Positions 1 to 9,800 of a stretch of 64,000 nucleotides of DNA are shown piece by piece. The stretch's first letter is position 1. Every line of letters begins with the position of its first letter. The translations under genes and the position numbers were made by a program. Source of the DNA: Borreliella lanei (GTDB lineage: Bacteria; Spirochaetota; Spirochaetia; Borreliales; Borreliaceae); assembly GCF_014205895.1 (NCBI RefSeq), contig NZ_JACHFC010000001.1, positions 248,001 through 312,000 of the forward strand, given 5' to 3'. Under the pieces are notes generated by a model. That model was not told the DNA's origin. It did no database searches and saw only the letters and a program-made list of their open reading frames with translations.

Positions 1-976
1 TCCATTTGTAGTCTCAGGAGGAATAATAATAGCAATATCATTCATGTTTGGAATCAAAGCATTTGACATAAACGATCCAAGCTACAATAAAATAGCAGAT
101 ATTCTGATGCAAATCGGCGGTGGAAGCGCATTTGCTTTAATGATCCCAATACTTGCTGGCTATATTTCATTTAGCATAGCAGAAAGACCAGGACTTGCCC
201 CTGGAATGATTACAGGATTAATGATGAGCAATGGAAATGCAGGATTTTTGGGAGGCATCTTAGCAGGATTTGTTTCAGGCTACGTTACACTAGCTGTAAA
301 AAAAATATCTGACAAAATCATTCCTAGCAATTTAAGAGGAATAAATCCAGTATTAACTTATCCCTTTTTATCAGTTATAATTTCGGGAATTTTGATATAT
401 ACAATGCTTAGTCCAATATCTGCTATTAATGAATCAATAACAGGTATGCTTAATCAACTTAGCGGAACTAATATGGCAATACTTGGAGCTTTGCTAGGAG
501 GAATGATGGCAATAGATATGGGAGGACCTGTAAATAAAGCTGCATACGCATTTGGAATTGCAATGATAACCGCAAAAAATTATATTCCTCATGCAAGCAT
601 AATGGCAGGAGGAATGATACCTCCTATAGGAATTGCTCTTGCTACAAGTTTATTTAAAAATAGATTCTCAAAAGAAGAAAGAGAATCCGGAAAAGTTTGT
701 TATTTTTTGGGAGCATGCTTTATTACAGAAGGAGTAATCCCATTTGCAGCAGCAGATCCTTTAAGGGTAATACCTGCATGCATACTAGGCTCATCTATAG
801 GAGGATTTGTTTCTGCACTTTCCAAGGTAGAAGTTATAGCACCACATGGCGGAATATTCATTCTACCAATAGTAGCAAACCCATTAATGTGGATAACAGC
901 TATCCTAGTAGGATCTATTATAACAGCTATTTTAATAGGAATTTTTAAAAAAGAATTCAAGAATATAAACGATTAA
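1..976 (+). CDS. fruA: PTS fructose permease, EIIC part (5' truncated by window)
   Basis: This is the C-terminal membrane part of a fructose-specific phosphotransferase permease, which imports and phosphorylates fructose using phosphate passed from HPr through the EIIA/EIIB domains. The reading frame is open from base 2, so the gene begins before the window and its EIIA/EIIB domains, if fused, are not visible. The visible part is a chain of hydrophobic segments, with the EIIC-type glycine-rich stretch GGMMAIDMGGPVNKAA around base 500-545 and the FITEGVIPFAAADP region near 720-760, both typical of fructose EIIC. The stop lies inside a 15-bp inverted repeat. The family assignment is confident; exact sugar specificity (fructose, mannose or another ketose) cannot be decided from this part. 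Confidence 0.85.
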   Translation, partial: PFVVSGGIIIAISFMFGIKAFDINDPSYNKIADILMQIGGGSAFALMIPILAGYISFSIAERPGLAPGMITGLMMSNGNAGFLGGILAGFVSGYVTLAVKKISDKIIPSNLRGINPVLTYPFLSVIISGILIYTMLSPISAINESITGMLNQLSGTNMAILGALLGGMMAIDMGGPVNKAAYAFGIAMITAKNYIPHASIMAGGMIPPIGIALATSLFKNRFSKEERESGKVCYFLGACFITEGVIPFAAADPLRVIPACILGSSIGGFVSALSKVEVIAPHGGIFILPIVANPLMWITAILVGSIITAILIGIFKKEFKNIND

Positions 977-991
977 GTTTATATTCTTGAA
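956..991 (+). terminator. 15-bp perfect hairpin over the fruA stop codon
   Basis: Arms at 956-970 (TTCAAGAATATAAAC) and 977-991 pair perfectly around a six-base loop that contains the fruA stop codon. It sits between convergent genes, so it could stop transcription from both sides. There is no run of T after the stem on either strand, so it may be an mRNA end-stabilising or rho-assisted element and not a classic intrinsic terminator. Confidence 0.5.
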
Positions 992-996
992 CACAG

Positions 997-1722
997 TCAA
1001 TAAACTAATCTAAGTTTTATTGGCTTTTCAAGACTTAATCCTTTAACCATATCCATCTCAAACTTTAGTGTGTTTGAGTTAATTTGTTTGAATCCAAATT
1101 GTTCTTGAACATTTCTAGAAGTCTTAACTATAAGATTAAGTTTGGAATTGTCAATAAGTTCACTTGCTTTAGAAGTAAAATCCGATAAAAAATAAACCAA
1201 AACATCTTTATATTCTTTGGCAGACATTGGAATCTCATCCGATGGCAAAAGCGCAGCAAGTGCATCACTAATATATTCTTTATTTTCATTAATATTCTTA
1301 GTAGCGTTTTCCAAATTAATATTAAGTTCAATAATATTTTTATCATCCTTTTTTTCTATCTTAAACACAGATGTATCAGTTTTTTTCATATAATCGCCTA
1401 AAATTTTAATTAAATTATCAAACTTAACAACCAAATTAATAGAATCTCCTTGGGTTTTAATACTCAAAAGCTTAAGTCCAAGCTTTTCCTCTCCATTTTT
1501 AAAATATTTTTTTATTTCATCTACAGGGAAAAGAGGCATATTTGCAATTTCTCCTCCCACCAAAGTTGTTAAGAGTTCTTTTCTAATTTTTTCAAATTCT
1601 CTATCAACATTAACAAATATTGAAACAATGCCACTAATATCATCATTCAACTCAATTTCAACATTAGAGCTACAAGCAAAAAAAATAAACAATAAACTTA
1701 AGCTAACAAAACACTTTCTCAT
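997..1722 (-). CDS. putative lipoprotein, function unknown
   Basis: A 241-residue predicted lipoprotein. The N terminus is a short basic then hydrophobic signal peptide ending in the lipobox-like FFAC, with the lipidated cysteine at residue 17, followed by a polar SSN tether. Spirochaetal lipoboxes are loose, so this fits. After that the protein is soluble, rich in Lys, Asp and Asn, with no domain that I recognise; a long alternating helix/strand pattern is all I can describe. The start is supported by an AGGAG ribosome binding site seven bases upstream. It is transcribed convergently to fruA and stands alone. I infer an exported, membrane-anchored protein, but cannot say whether it is on the surface or periplasmic. 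Confidence 0.75.
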   Translation of the reverse strand: MRKCFVSLSLLFIFFACSSNVEIELNDDISGIVSIFVNVDREFEKIRKELLTTLVGGEIANMPLFPVDEIKKYFKNGEEKLGLKLLSIKTQGDSINLVVKFDNLIKILGDYMKKTDTSVFKIEKKDDKNIIELNINLENATKNINENKEYISDALAALLPSDEIPMSAKEYKDVLVYFLSDFTSKASELIDNSKLNLIVKTSRNVQEQFGFKQINSNTLKFEMDMVKGLSLEKPIKLRLVY

Positions 1723-1803
1723 AACAAACTCCTAACTAACAGTTAAAAACTATTATAATAGAATATATAGCTATAAAGCAATAAAATTAAAGGAGAACAA
1801 ACT

Positions 1804-3075
1804 ATGGTGCATGATAAAACACTAGAACCAAAATTTTTTCAAAACCTACTAGACAATAGCCCTACCCCTTATCACTTAGTAAACTATATTGAAGAGAAAT
1901 TAATAAATTATTTTAACGCAAAACAATTAAAACTTGATGAAAAATGGAAAATTGAAACAGGATCGTATTACATAAAAAAAGAAGGAACTAGCCTTATTGC
2001 CTTTAATATTGATGTCGAAAAAAAATATGAACCGTTTCTAATAGCAGCAGCACATACAGATAGTCCAGGATTAAAATTAAAAATAGATGCAACGGAAAAA
2101 ACAAGCGGTGTGTTTTACAATCATATTGAAGTTTATGGTAGCCCAATAATTTCTACTTGGATTGACAGAGACTTAAGCTTAGCAGGAATTGTATATTTCA
2201 AAAAAAATGAGAATATTGAATCAAAATTAATCAATATTGAAAACATAGGAATTATTCCAAACCTTGCAATCCATTTAAACCGACAAATTAACGAAGGATT
2301 TGTATACAATACTCATGACAATTTAACAGTAATCAGTAGCACTAAAAAAACAATAAAAGATAATGTCTTAGAACAACTTGGAATAGAGTGTGAAAATTTT
2401 TTATCTTGTGATTTAATATTTACAGAATCACAACCTTCCAAAATAATAGGAACTGAAGGAGAATTTTTGGCTTCTAAAAATCTTGATAACAAATCGGGAT
2501 GCCATGCAATCATGAATTCTTATGTTCATACAAGCAATGATAAAAATAAAATAGCTGTATTTTTTGACAACGAAGAAGTAGGATCTTTAACCTCAAGAGG
2601 TGCTGATTCAAACTTTCTATCAGAAGTTTTAGAAAGAATAGATCTTGCTCTTAATTTAACCAGAGAAGAGCATTTAATAAAAACAAACAAATCATTTAAT
2701 ATCTCGATTGACAGCGTTCACGGCATTCATCCAGGTTATACATCTAAACATGATCCAAACTATCAATCAACTCTGGGTAAAGGCGTAGTTGTAAAAAATA
2801 GCGCCAATTTCAGATATGCAACAACTTCAACAGGATTTGCAAAATTAAAAAATTTGGCTATTAAAAACAATATTAAGATTCAAGAAATAATAATGAAAGC
2901 AAATGTTCCTTCAGGCACAACAATTGGTCCAATTTCAAATGCAAGAACAGGAATAGAAACTATTGACATTGGAACACCAATGTGGGCAATGCATTCCCTA
3001 CGCGAAACAGTATCAATAGCTGACCACATAGAAGCAATTAAATTGCTAAGGGCTTTCTTTGAAAAAGGAATTTAA
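1804..3075 (+). CDS. M18 family aminopeptidase (aspartyl/vacuolar aminopeptidase I type)
   Basis: A 423-residue zinc aminopeptidase of family M18, which removes N-terminal residues from peptides in the cytoplasm, probably as a tetrahedral dodecamer. Visible family motifs in order are AAHTDSPGL (first metal histidine and general-base aspartate region, about residue 82), the DNKSG metal-bridging aspartate segment (about 230), FFDNEEVGS with the catalytic and metal glutamates (about 253) and GIHPGY followed by SKHDP (about 305), then SANFRYATTSTG and a C-terminal LRETVSIAD segment with the last metal ligands just before it (MWAMHS). AAAGGAGAACAAACT precedes the ATG. The next gene starts two bases after the stop, so the two are co-transcribed. 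Peptide scavenging is important in an organism without amino acid biosynthesis; this role is inferred. Confidence 0.9.
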   Translation: MVHDKTLEPKFFQNLLDNSPTPYHLVNYIEEKLINYFNAKQLKLDEKWKIETGSYYIKKEGTSLIAFNIDVEKKYEPFLIAAAHTDSPGLKLKIDATEKTSGVFYNHIEVYGSPIISTWIDRDLSLAGIVYFKKNENIESKLINIENIGIIPNLAIHLNRQINEGFVYNTHDNLTVISSTKKTIKDNVLEQLGIECENFLSCDLIFTESQPSKIIGTEGEFLASKNLDNKSGCHAIMNSYVHTSNDKNKIAVFFDNEEVGSLTSRGADSNFLSEVLERIDLALNLTREEHLIKTNKSFNISIDSVHGIHPGYTSKHDPNYQSTLGKGVVVKNSANFRYATTSTGFAKLKNLAIKNNIKIQEIIMKANVPSGTTIGPISNARTGIETIDIGTPMWAMHSLRETVSIADHIEAIKLLRAFFEKGI

Positions 3076-3077
3076 AA

Positions 3078-3623
3078 TTGGAAAAAATAAAAGAAATAAT
3101 TGTAGTTGAGGGAAAAGATGATCTTAAAAGAATTAAAGAATCTTTTGACTGCACAGTAATAGAAACAAAGGGATTTGCTTTAAAAATTGAAACTATTGAA
3201 TTGTTAAAAAAAGCCTTAAAATACAAAGGAATAATAATCTTAACAGACAGCGATAAATCTGGAAATATTATTAGACAAAAAATAGTCAAACATTTAGGAG
3301 AAAATAATAACATCAAACATGCATATCTTAATACTAAAGACACTGAAGTTGAATCAGTAAATAAAACAGAAATAATAAAGATACTTAAAGGAGTTGGAAC
3401 TTTATCTAAAGATAATCAAAAAGATTTATTAACATTAAGCGATTTGTTAGAGCTTGGCATAATAGGAGAAAACTCAAAAGAAAATAGACATAAAATACAA
3501 AAACACTTTTGTTTGGGACATGGAAATAGTAAAAAACTCCTAGAAAGGCTTAATTACTTTAAAATAACAAAAACAGACCTAAAAAAACAATTGGATTTAA
3601 TTAACTCCCCCAGAAGGACTTGA
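3078..3623 (+). CDS. rnmV: Toprim-domain nuclease resembling RNase M5 (5S rRNA maturation)
   Basis: A 181-residue protein with an N-terminal Toprim domain: the conserved glutamate in VVEGKDD (about residue 11) and the DxD motif in LTDSDKSG (about residue 57) are in place, and overall length fits ribonuclease M5, which trims 5S rRNA precursors with ribosomal protein L18. The start is a TTG, supported by AAGGAA eight bases upstream inside the end of the preceding aminopeptidase gene, so translation is probably coupled. The last six codons and stop run into the opposite-strand tRNA-Asn gene. Toprim proteins are diverse, so primase-like or other nuclease functions are possible, but the short length and C-terminal region favour RNase M5. 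Confidence 0.8.
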   Translation: MEKIKEIIVVEGKDDLKRIKESFDCTVIETKGFALKIETIELLKKALKYKGIIILTDSDKSGNIIRQKIVKHLGENNNIKHAYLNTKDTEVESVNKTEIIKILKGVGTLSKDNQKDLLTLSDLLELGIIGENSKENRHKIQKHFCLGHGNSKKLLERLNYFKITKTDLKKQLDLINSPRRT

Positions 3624-3676
3624 ACCTCCGACCTAGTGGTTAACAGCCACCCGCTCTACCACTGAGCTATAGGGGA
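3605..3676 (-). tRNA. tRNA-Asn (GTT)
   Basis: A 72-nt cloverleaf on the minus strand. The acceptor arms TCCCCTA and TGGGGGA pair (one G-T), the D arm reads GCTCAGTGGTAGAGC, the anticodon loop CTGTTAA gives GTT, and the T loop is TTCAAGT in a GGAGG/CCTTC stem. Discriminator base is G; CCA is not encoded. Its 3' part overlaps the end of the convergent RNase M5-like gene by 19 bases. Confidence 0.95.
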
Positions 3677-3693
3677 AATTGAACACTAAAAAC

Positions 3694-3722
3694 ATTATCT
3701 TAAATTTAAAAATTTTTGTCAA
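3694..3722 (-). promoter_or_regulatory. sigma-70 promoter for tRNA-Asn
   Basis: On the minus strand a perfect TTGACA (3722-3717) is followed after 17 bases by GATAAT (3699-3694), placing the start site near 3687, about eleven bases before the mature tRNA. The -35 box contains the TGA stop codon of the upstream amidase gene. Confidence 0.75.
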
Positions 3723-5815
3723 TTATTTTCCAATATTTTTAAAATCCCATTAGCAAGAATTTTGGAATCTTGATCTCTAAGCTTAGAAGATCTAATAGAC
3801 CAAGCTTCCTCTGGAAATGCTAAATTTCTAACTTCTACTAAAAGCTTAGTCATTACTATATTATTTCTTAAAACATGAAGATTTTGACCCTTAATATAAA
3901 AACTTCTTTTCATTCCTTCTGTAATTTTTTCTGCTGCAGACTTTGAATGAATATCATATTTTTTATCGTCATCTTTTTGATAATAAAACCCCATACTCTT
4001 AGGCGCTCCAACACTATTATCCGCATGCAAACTAAAAAAGGCTATATCCTTATCTTTAATATGTTTATATTTATTAACAATGTTTTTAACAACGACCAAT
4101 CTTTTTTTAAGGCCTGATGGAGTGCCGCTTATCCAGGAATCAACAGTATCATTTTTATTTAAATCATAATCATTGTAAACCTCGTTTTTAACATTAACAA
4201 AAGTATTGTTAGCAAAAACACTATTCCTAATTAAATGGTCGGGAGCTAAAATAGTAAATTCAACATTGGCTCCTTCTTCTTTAAGGTATACATAAAGCCT
4301 TAAGGCAATATCATATACATATTCATCTTCAACAACAAAAACTTCATTTCCAAGACCATCTCTAGACTTAACAATAGCTCCAGGATCAAGACCGCCGTGA
4401 CCTGGATCAAGAATTATTAACTTATCTTTAAGTCTTGATCCTTTATTAAACCTAGAATTTACCAACTTTTCAAAACCTTTGAAAAGTTGCGTTGCCTTTT
4501 TATAAGAATTCAAAGGAGAATGCCAATCTTCTGAATAAAACTCACTTGGCTGACTTATCTTTCTTGGTCTACACCAATAATAGAAATCACCAACAACCTC
4601 AAATATTGGTATTTTAGAGTCTAAAATAACTAAAGAGCTAATATCAAAAATATCTTGATTGACAGTAATTCCAAAAGTATTTAAATTTATCTTTTTGTTT
4701 TTACTTGAGGGAAGATTAACGATTGTTCGAACTTTATTAGAAGAATTAGAGCTAGAATCAACCTTGTTTTTAACATATAAATCGTTTTTGGTTTTAATTA
4801 TAGAAGAATCAATTGAAAGTTTTTTATCAAAAATTTTCAATTTTTGATCGTGCATAATATTGTTGCTATTTAAATTATTCCAATTTTTAATATCCTCAAT
4901 TAAAACACCGTAATGTCTGGCAATGCTATACAAAGTCTCCCCTACAGCAACTGAATGATAAATAAAATTATTATCTATTTTTTTCTCAATTTTTAAATCT
5001 ACCTCAACAAGTTTTTCTAAATCATTATTTACAATTTTTAAAACATTTAGCAATGAACCTGCTTTGAGATTAACAGCTCGATTGCCATTAAGAGCTACAA
5101 GATCCTTAGCAGTAACACCATAAATATAAGCTATTCTGCCAAGAGTTTCCCCTCTTTTTACATAATGAAAATTAACATTCTTAGTAGCTTTCTTTAAGAA
5201 AAGTTGCTGTCCAATCTTTAATTTATCATCATTAAGAAAATTAAATTTTAAAATATCCTTAGAACTAATATCAAAATCTTGAGAAAGTTTTGAAAGTGAA
5301 TCACCTTTCTTAACCACATAAGGCTTTAAAAAATCGGGCTCAGTTAATACAAGCTTGATTCCAACCTTAAGATCTTTAGAGCGTAAATCATTCCAAGCGA
5401 TTATCTCTTCTTGACTTAGTCCAACAAGCTTTGAGACACTCTCAATAGTATCGCCCTCTTTTACAGTGTAAAAAATTACTCCTTTATTAATAGACTCTAG
5501 TGAATTAAAAGAATGATTAACTTTATGAGTAATGTTTTGGCCTAAATTAGAATCACTTGGAATAATTAATATTTGACCTATCTTAATATTGTCAACACTC
5601 AGTTTATTAATCCTTTTAAGATCGCTTACTTTGGCTTTGTATTTAATTGCAATCGAAAAAAGAGTATCTCCTTTGACAACCTTATACTCAAAATCGGCAT
5701 TAAGATTAACAGGACTTATTATTAAAAAATAAAATAATATAATAAGCTCTATAATTTGCAAAACACAAAAAGTTTTACTTTTCCTTAATGCCAGTATTTT
5801 GAACAATGTAGTCAT
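3719..5815 (-). CDS. N-acetylmuramoyl-L-alanine amidase with five LysM repeats
   Basis: A 698-residue exported peptidoglycan amidase, which cuts the bond between muramic acid and the stem peptide, as needed for cell separation. A hydrophobic segment at residues 18-36 acts as signal or anchor. Five LysM wall-binding repeats follow at about 43-87, 114-158, 165-209, 216-260 and 285-330, each with a GDT/GET core and IKIGQ-like end. A low-complexity Ser/Lys linker leads to the Amidase_3 catalytic domain (about 465-698): zinc histidine in DPGHGG (H473), zinc glutamate in VEDEYVYD, zinc histidine in SLHAD (H597) and catalytic glutamate in LVEVRNL (E661). The 5' end overlaps the preceding gene by 41 bases, implying translational coupling. 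The high LysM number and N-terminal placement are notable; the domain calls are firm. Confidence 0.92.
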   Translation of the reverse strand: MTTLFKILALRKSKTFCVLQIIELIILFYFLIISPVNLNADFEYKVVKGDTLFSIAIKYKAKVSDLKRINKLSVDNIKIGQILIIPSDSNLGQNITHKVNHSFNSLESINKGVIFYTVKEGDTIESVSKLVGLSQEEIIAWNDLRSKDLKVGIKLVLTEPDFLKPYVVKKGDSLSKLSQDFDISSKDILKFNFLNDDKLKIGQQLFLKKATKNVNFHYVKRGETLGRIAYIYGVTAKDLVALNGNRAVNLKAGSLLNVLKIVNNDLEKLVEVDLKIEKKIDNNFIYHSVAVGETLYSIARHYGVLIEDIKNWNNLNSNNIMHDQKLKIFDKKLSIDSSIIKTKNDLYVKNKVDSSSNSSNKVRTIVNLPSSKNKKINLNTFGITVNQDIFDISSLVILDSKIPIFEVVGDFYYWCRPRKISQPSEFYSEDWHSPLNSYKKATQLFKGFEKLVNSRFNKGSRLKDKLIILDPGHGGLDPGAIVKSRDGLGNEVFVVEDEYVYDIALRLYVYLKEEGANVEFTILAPDHLIRNSVFANNTFVNVKNEVYNDYDLNKNDTVDSWISGTPSGLKKRLVVVKNIVNKYKHIKDKDIAFFSLHADNSVGAPKSMGFYYQKDDDKKYDIHSKSAAEKITEGMKRSFYIKGQNLHVLRNNIVMTKLLVEVRNLAFPEEAWSIRSSKLRDQDSKILANGILKILENN

Positions 5816-6737
5816 AAATTATCCAATAATAATCATATTTTTTGAAGAAGAAAGTATATCTTTTGGAAATATAAAATTGCCCATCGTCAAAATATAAATC
5901 AGCAATCACCTTGCCCGAAGTATCAGAATAAGTCGTCTCAATAATAGAAAATTTATTTGGTGCTTTTGAAATATCTGAATTATTAGAATTCCACAAATAT
6001 TCTTTATACTCTTCAACTACATTTTTATTAGGAACAGGTGATAACTTTTGTTTATAAAGGTATGCCTTGCCTTTGTCATTTAATAACAAACCTTCAATAT
6101 CAAGATACAAAAAGAACTTTTCTTTTTTTCCAAGCTGCAATGCCTTTAACAAATATTTGACAATCTCATCGGGAGACAATTTTTTCTTTTTCAAGATATC
6201 TTGAATATCATTATTTTCAGACAAATTAACAAGATCTACACTGCCTGGATTTTCATCAAAACTATCATTTAAAAAAAGCGTAATAATATTGGATTCTTTT
6301 TTCTTAGATGGATCTGAAATGTCTGGGAAAAAAATACCCTTAACAAAATAAACTCCATCTTTACTAAACTTAACAAATTGATTTAAGTTAATAACTACAG
6401 AAAACTTTTCATTAGGTCTCAAGCTCATATTTCTAACAGGAATTGCAACATTTTTAGATCTCTTTTTAACATATTCAATAGGTCTTTTAACTTTAATATT
6501 GGTGGTATCAGTAACATCAAAATCAAAGCCAAAAGAATTAATATCGCCTATTTCTAAAGTTAAAACATTCTCAGATGCATTGCTAAGAGAAACTTCAATA
6601 AAAACATTACTATTAACACGATAAATAGATTGATTAAAAAACTTGATTTTAAAATCAAGGCCCTCGTAATCTCCCGCAAACAAAAGAAAAGAAATATTTA
6701 TAAAAAAGATACAAAAAAGCAATTTTCTAATATTCAT
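5775..6737 (-). CDS. exported protein of unknown function upstream of the amidase
   Basis: A 320-residue protein with a signal peptide (basic start, hydrophobic FCIFFINISFLLFAG, likely cleavage after residue 21). The first half (about 30-150) alternates hydrophobic and polar residues in a way that suggests a beta-sandwich, with SNASENVLTLEIGD and MSLRPNEKFSVVINL segments resembling Ig-like or intracellular-proteinase-inhibitor-like folds; this is only an impression. The C-terminal half is mixed and ends close to the membrane-exported amidase gene, which it overlaps by 41 bases. I do not recognise a family. The tight coupling suggests a periplasmic partner of the amidase, for example in wall remodelling. 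Confidence 0.7.
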   Translation of the reverse strand: MNIRKLLFCIFFINISFLLFAGDYEGLDFKIKFFNQSIYRVNSNVFIEVSLSNASENVLTLEIGDINSFGFDFDVTDTTNIKVKRPIEYVKKRSKNVAIPVRNMSLRPNEKFSVVINLNQFVKFSKDGVYFVKGIFFPDISDPSKKKESNIITLFLNDSFDENPGSVDLVNLSENNDIQDILKKKKLSPDEIVKYLLKALQLGKKEKFFLYLDIEGLLLNDKGKAYLYKQKLSPVPNKNVVEEYKEYLWNSNNSDISKAPNKFSIIETTYSDTSGKVIADLYFDDGQFYISKRYTFFFKKYDYYWIIYDYIVQNTGIKEK

Positions 6738-6833
6738 AAGCTCCCCTCAAAACCTAACCACATTATATATAAAGAAAGTAATAATACCTATAGTATATTA
6801 TTATACTAAATTAATTAAACAAAAAGGTAAAAA

Positions 6834-9800
6834 ATGAATATAGATGAAGAACTAACAACAGTATTAAAAAATAATTCCAATTTAAAAAAAATGAAAGAAT
6901 TTTTAGAACAAAATACATTTTTTTCATTAACAGGATATGAAGGATTTTTCAAAGCCTTTTTAATTAAAAAAATCAAAGAATATAGTAAAACCGGGAAAAT
7001 AATATTAATAGTTAAAGACGAGCACACATTAGATAAAATCAAAAACGATTTGCAAGTAATTACAAATCAAATCTTTGAGCTTAACTATTTTAGCCCCCTT
7101 GTATACAAGGGTATTGGCTCAAAAAGCACGATCTTTAACGAAAGAATCAAATTTTTAATCAATTTTTATAGAAAAAATCCTGGAATATATATTACAGTCT
7201 TAAAATCATTGCTTAGCAAAATACCCGATAAAAATACATTACTAAAGAATATATATAAAATTGAAAAAAATACCAATATTAATACATCAGACATTGAAAA
7301 AACTCTTATAACATTGGGATATGAAAAAACATTCAGAGTAACAATTCCAGGAGAATTTACAATAAAAGGAGAAATTATAGATCTATACCCTTTTGGAGAG
7401 CCAAGCCCAATAAGAATTGTACTAAACTTTGACAAAATAGAAGAAATAAGGAAATTCAATCCTTTAACCCAATTAAAACACGATAATGAAATTTTAGAAT
7501 TCCAAATTCTTCCAAAAAAAGAAATTATTTGGAACGATGAAACTATTAACACCTTAAAAACAAAGATTGAATCTGTTGAATATAAAAAGATTCTTGAAGA
7601 GTTGGATTTTAAAAAAGAAACAAAAACAGAAGAAATGTTTTATCCACTAGTAGCAAATACCTACTTAATTAATGAGATTGAAAAACAAACACCTATTGTT
7701 AACTTTGAAATTAACAATTTAGAAAAAGAAATTGAAAAAATACACCAAGAATACGAAAAGCTTTATAAAGAAGCAGAAGAAGCCGGTAAAAACATAGTTG
7801 ATCCAAAAAGAATTCTCTTAAATTATAAAACCTTCAATCTAAAAAGCGATGTTTTATTTTCAAAAATTAAAAGTCCTAAATCCAAAGAAATTATAGAATT
7901 TAAAATCGAAAGTGAGAGAAACTTTTTTTCAAATATAGCACTTACAAAAGAAGAATTTGAAAATTGGCTAAAAAATGGATTTAAAATCATTATTGCAGCA
8001 GAATCTGAATCACAAAAAGAAAAACTTAAATATATTTTCAAAGAATTACCAAAAATATCAATTGAGGTTTTAAAAATATCTAGCTCTTTAATAATAGAAA
8101 AAGAAAAAATTGCCATTATCCTTGAATCAAACATTTTCAATACGGGACAAAAAATAAACAAAGCCTTTGAATCTTCAAAAACAAAAGCTATTGACTCTTT
8201 TGTCGAGATTGAGAAAAATAGTCATGTGGTTCACATAAACCATGGAATTGGTATATTTAGACAAATAAAAAGAATAAAAACAAGCTCGCTTGAAAAGGAT
8301 TATATTGAGATTGAATACGCTGAAGGAGAAAAACTATTTATTCCAATTGAACAAACAAATTTAATCCAAAAATACATTGGAAGTGATCCTAAAAATATTA
8401 AATTAGATAAAATAAGTTCTAAAACATGGATAAAAAACAAAGCAAACGCAAAAAAAAGAATCGAAGAGATTGCAGACAAATTAATAGAGCTTTATTCAAA
8501 AAGAGAAAGCATTAAAGGCATTAAGTACCCAGAAGATAACGAATTACAATTATTATTTGAATCTGAATTTCCATACGATGAAACTCCAGATCAAATAAGA
8601 GCAATAAAAGAAATAAAAGAAGACATGATGAGCTTCAAAGTGATGGATCGCCTTCTTTGTGGAGATGTTGGATTTGGAAAAACTGAAGTTGCCATGAGAG
8701 CTGCTTTTAAAGCTGTAATGGGAAACAAACAGGTTATTGTACTCTCACCAACAACTATCTTAGCAGAACAGCATTTCAATACATTTAAAAAAAGATTTAA
8801 AAATTTTCCAATCAAAATCGAAGTATTAAGCAGATTTATAAAAAATAACGCAGAAACCCGGATTTTAAAAGAACTTAAAAGTGGAAAAATTGATATAATC
8901 ATAGGAACACACAAAATTCTTTCAAAAAAATTCACCTGCAAAAATTTAGGGTTAATAATAATTGATGAAGAACAAAGATTTGGTGTAAAAGAAAAAGAAA
9001 AACTTAAAGAAATAAGAATTTCGGTTGATTGCCTTGCCCTTTCTGCAACACCAATTCCCAGATCTCTTCACATGTCGCTAATTAAGCTTAGAGATATTTC
9101 CGTTTTAAAAATTCCGCCTAAAAACAGAATAAAAATAGAAGCTTATTTAGAATCGTTTAGCGAACTTTTAATAAAACATGCAATTGAGACTGAACTATCT
9201 CAAGATGGTCAAGTTTTTTTAGTAAATCACAACATTGAAGAACTGTATTATTTAAAGGGACTCATTGAAAAATTAACTCCTTATGCAAGAATTGCAATAA
9301 TTCATGGAAAACTTACAGGAGACGAAATTGAGAATATAATGCACAATTTTATTAAAAAAGCATATCAAATTTTATTGGCAACAACAATAATTGAAAATGG
9401 AATAGACATTCCAAATGCAAATACAATAATAATCAATAATGCAAACAAGTTTGGACTCGCACAGCTATATCAACTAAAAGGAAGGGTTGGAAGAGGATCT
9501 AAGAAAGCTTATGCTTATTTTTTGTATCAAGATAGCGAAAAGCTAAATGAACGCTCTATTGAAAGACTAAGAGCAATAACAGAATTTTCAGATCTAGGAG
9601 CAGGATTTAAAATAGCAATGAAAGATATGGAAATAAGAGGCGTTGGGAATTTGCTTGGCAGAGAACAACATGGAGAAATTGAATCGATTGGACTGGATTA
9701 CTACCTAACAATGCTAAATAAAGCAATTGAAAAGAAAATGGGAAAAATCTCATCAGAAGAAGAAGAGGTTGATATTGAAATTAACTATAGTGGCTTTATT

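Noticed and set aside
697-948. Open frames on both strands inside the end of fruA
   Set aside because: They are alternative-frame readings of a strongly conserved permease gene with no start signals of their own.
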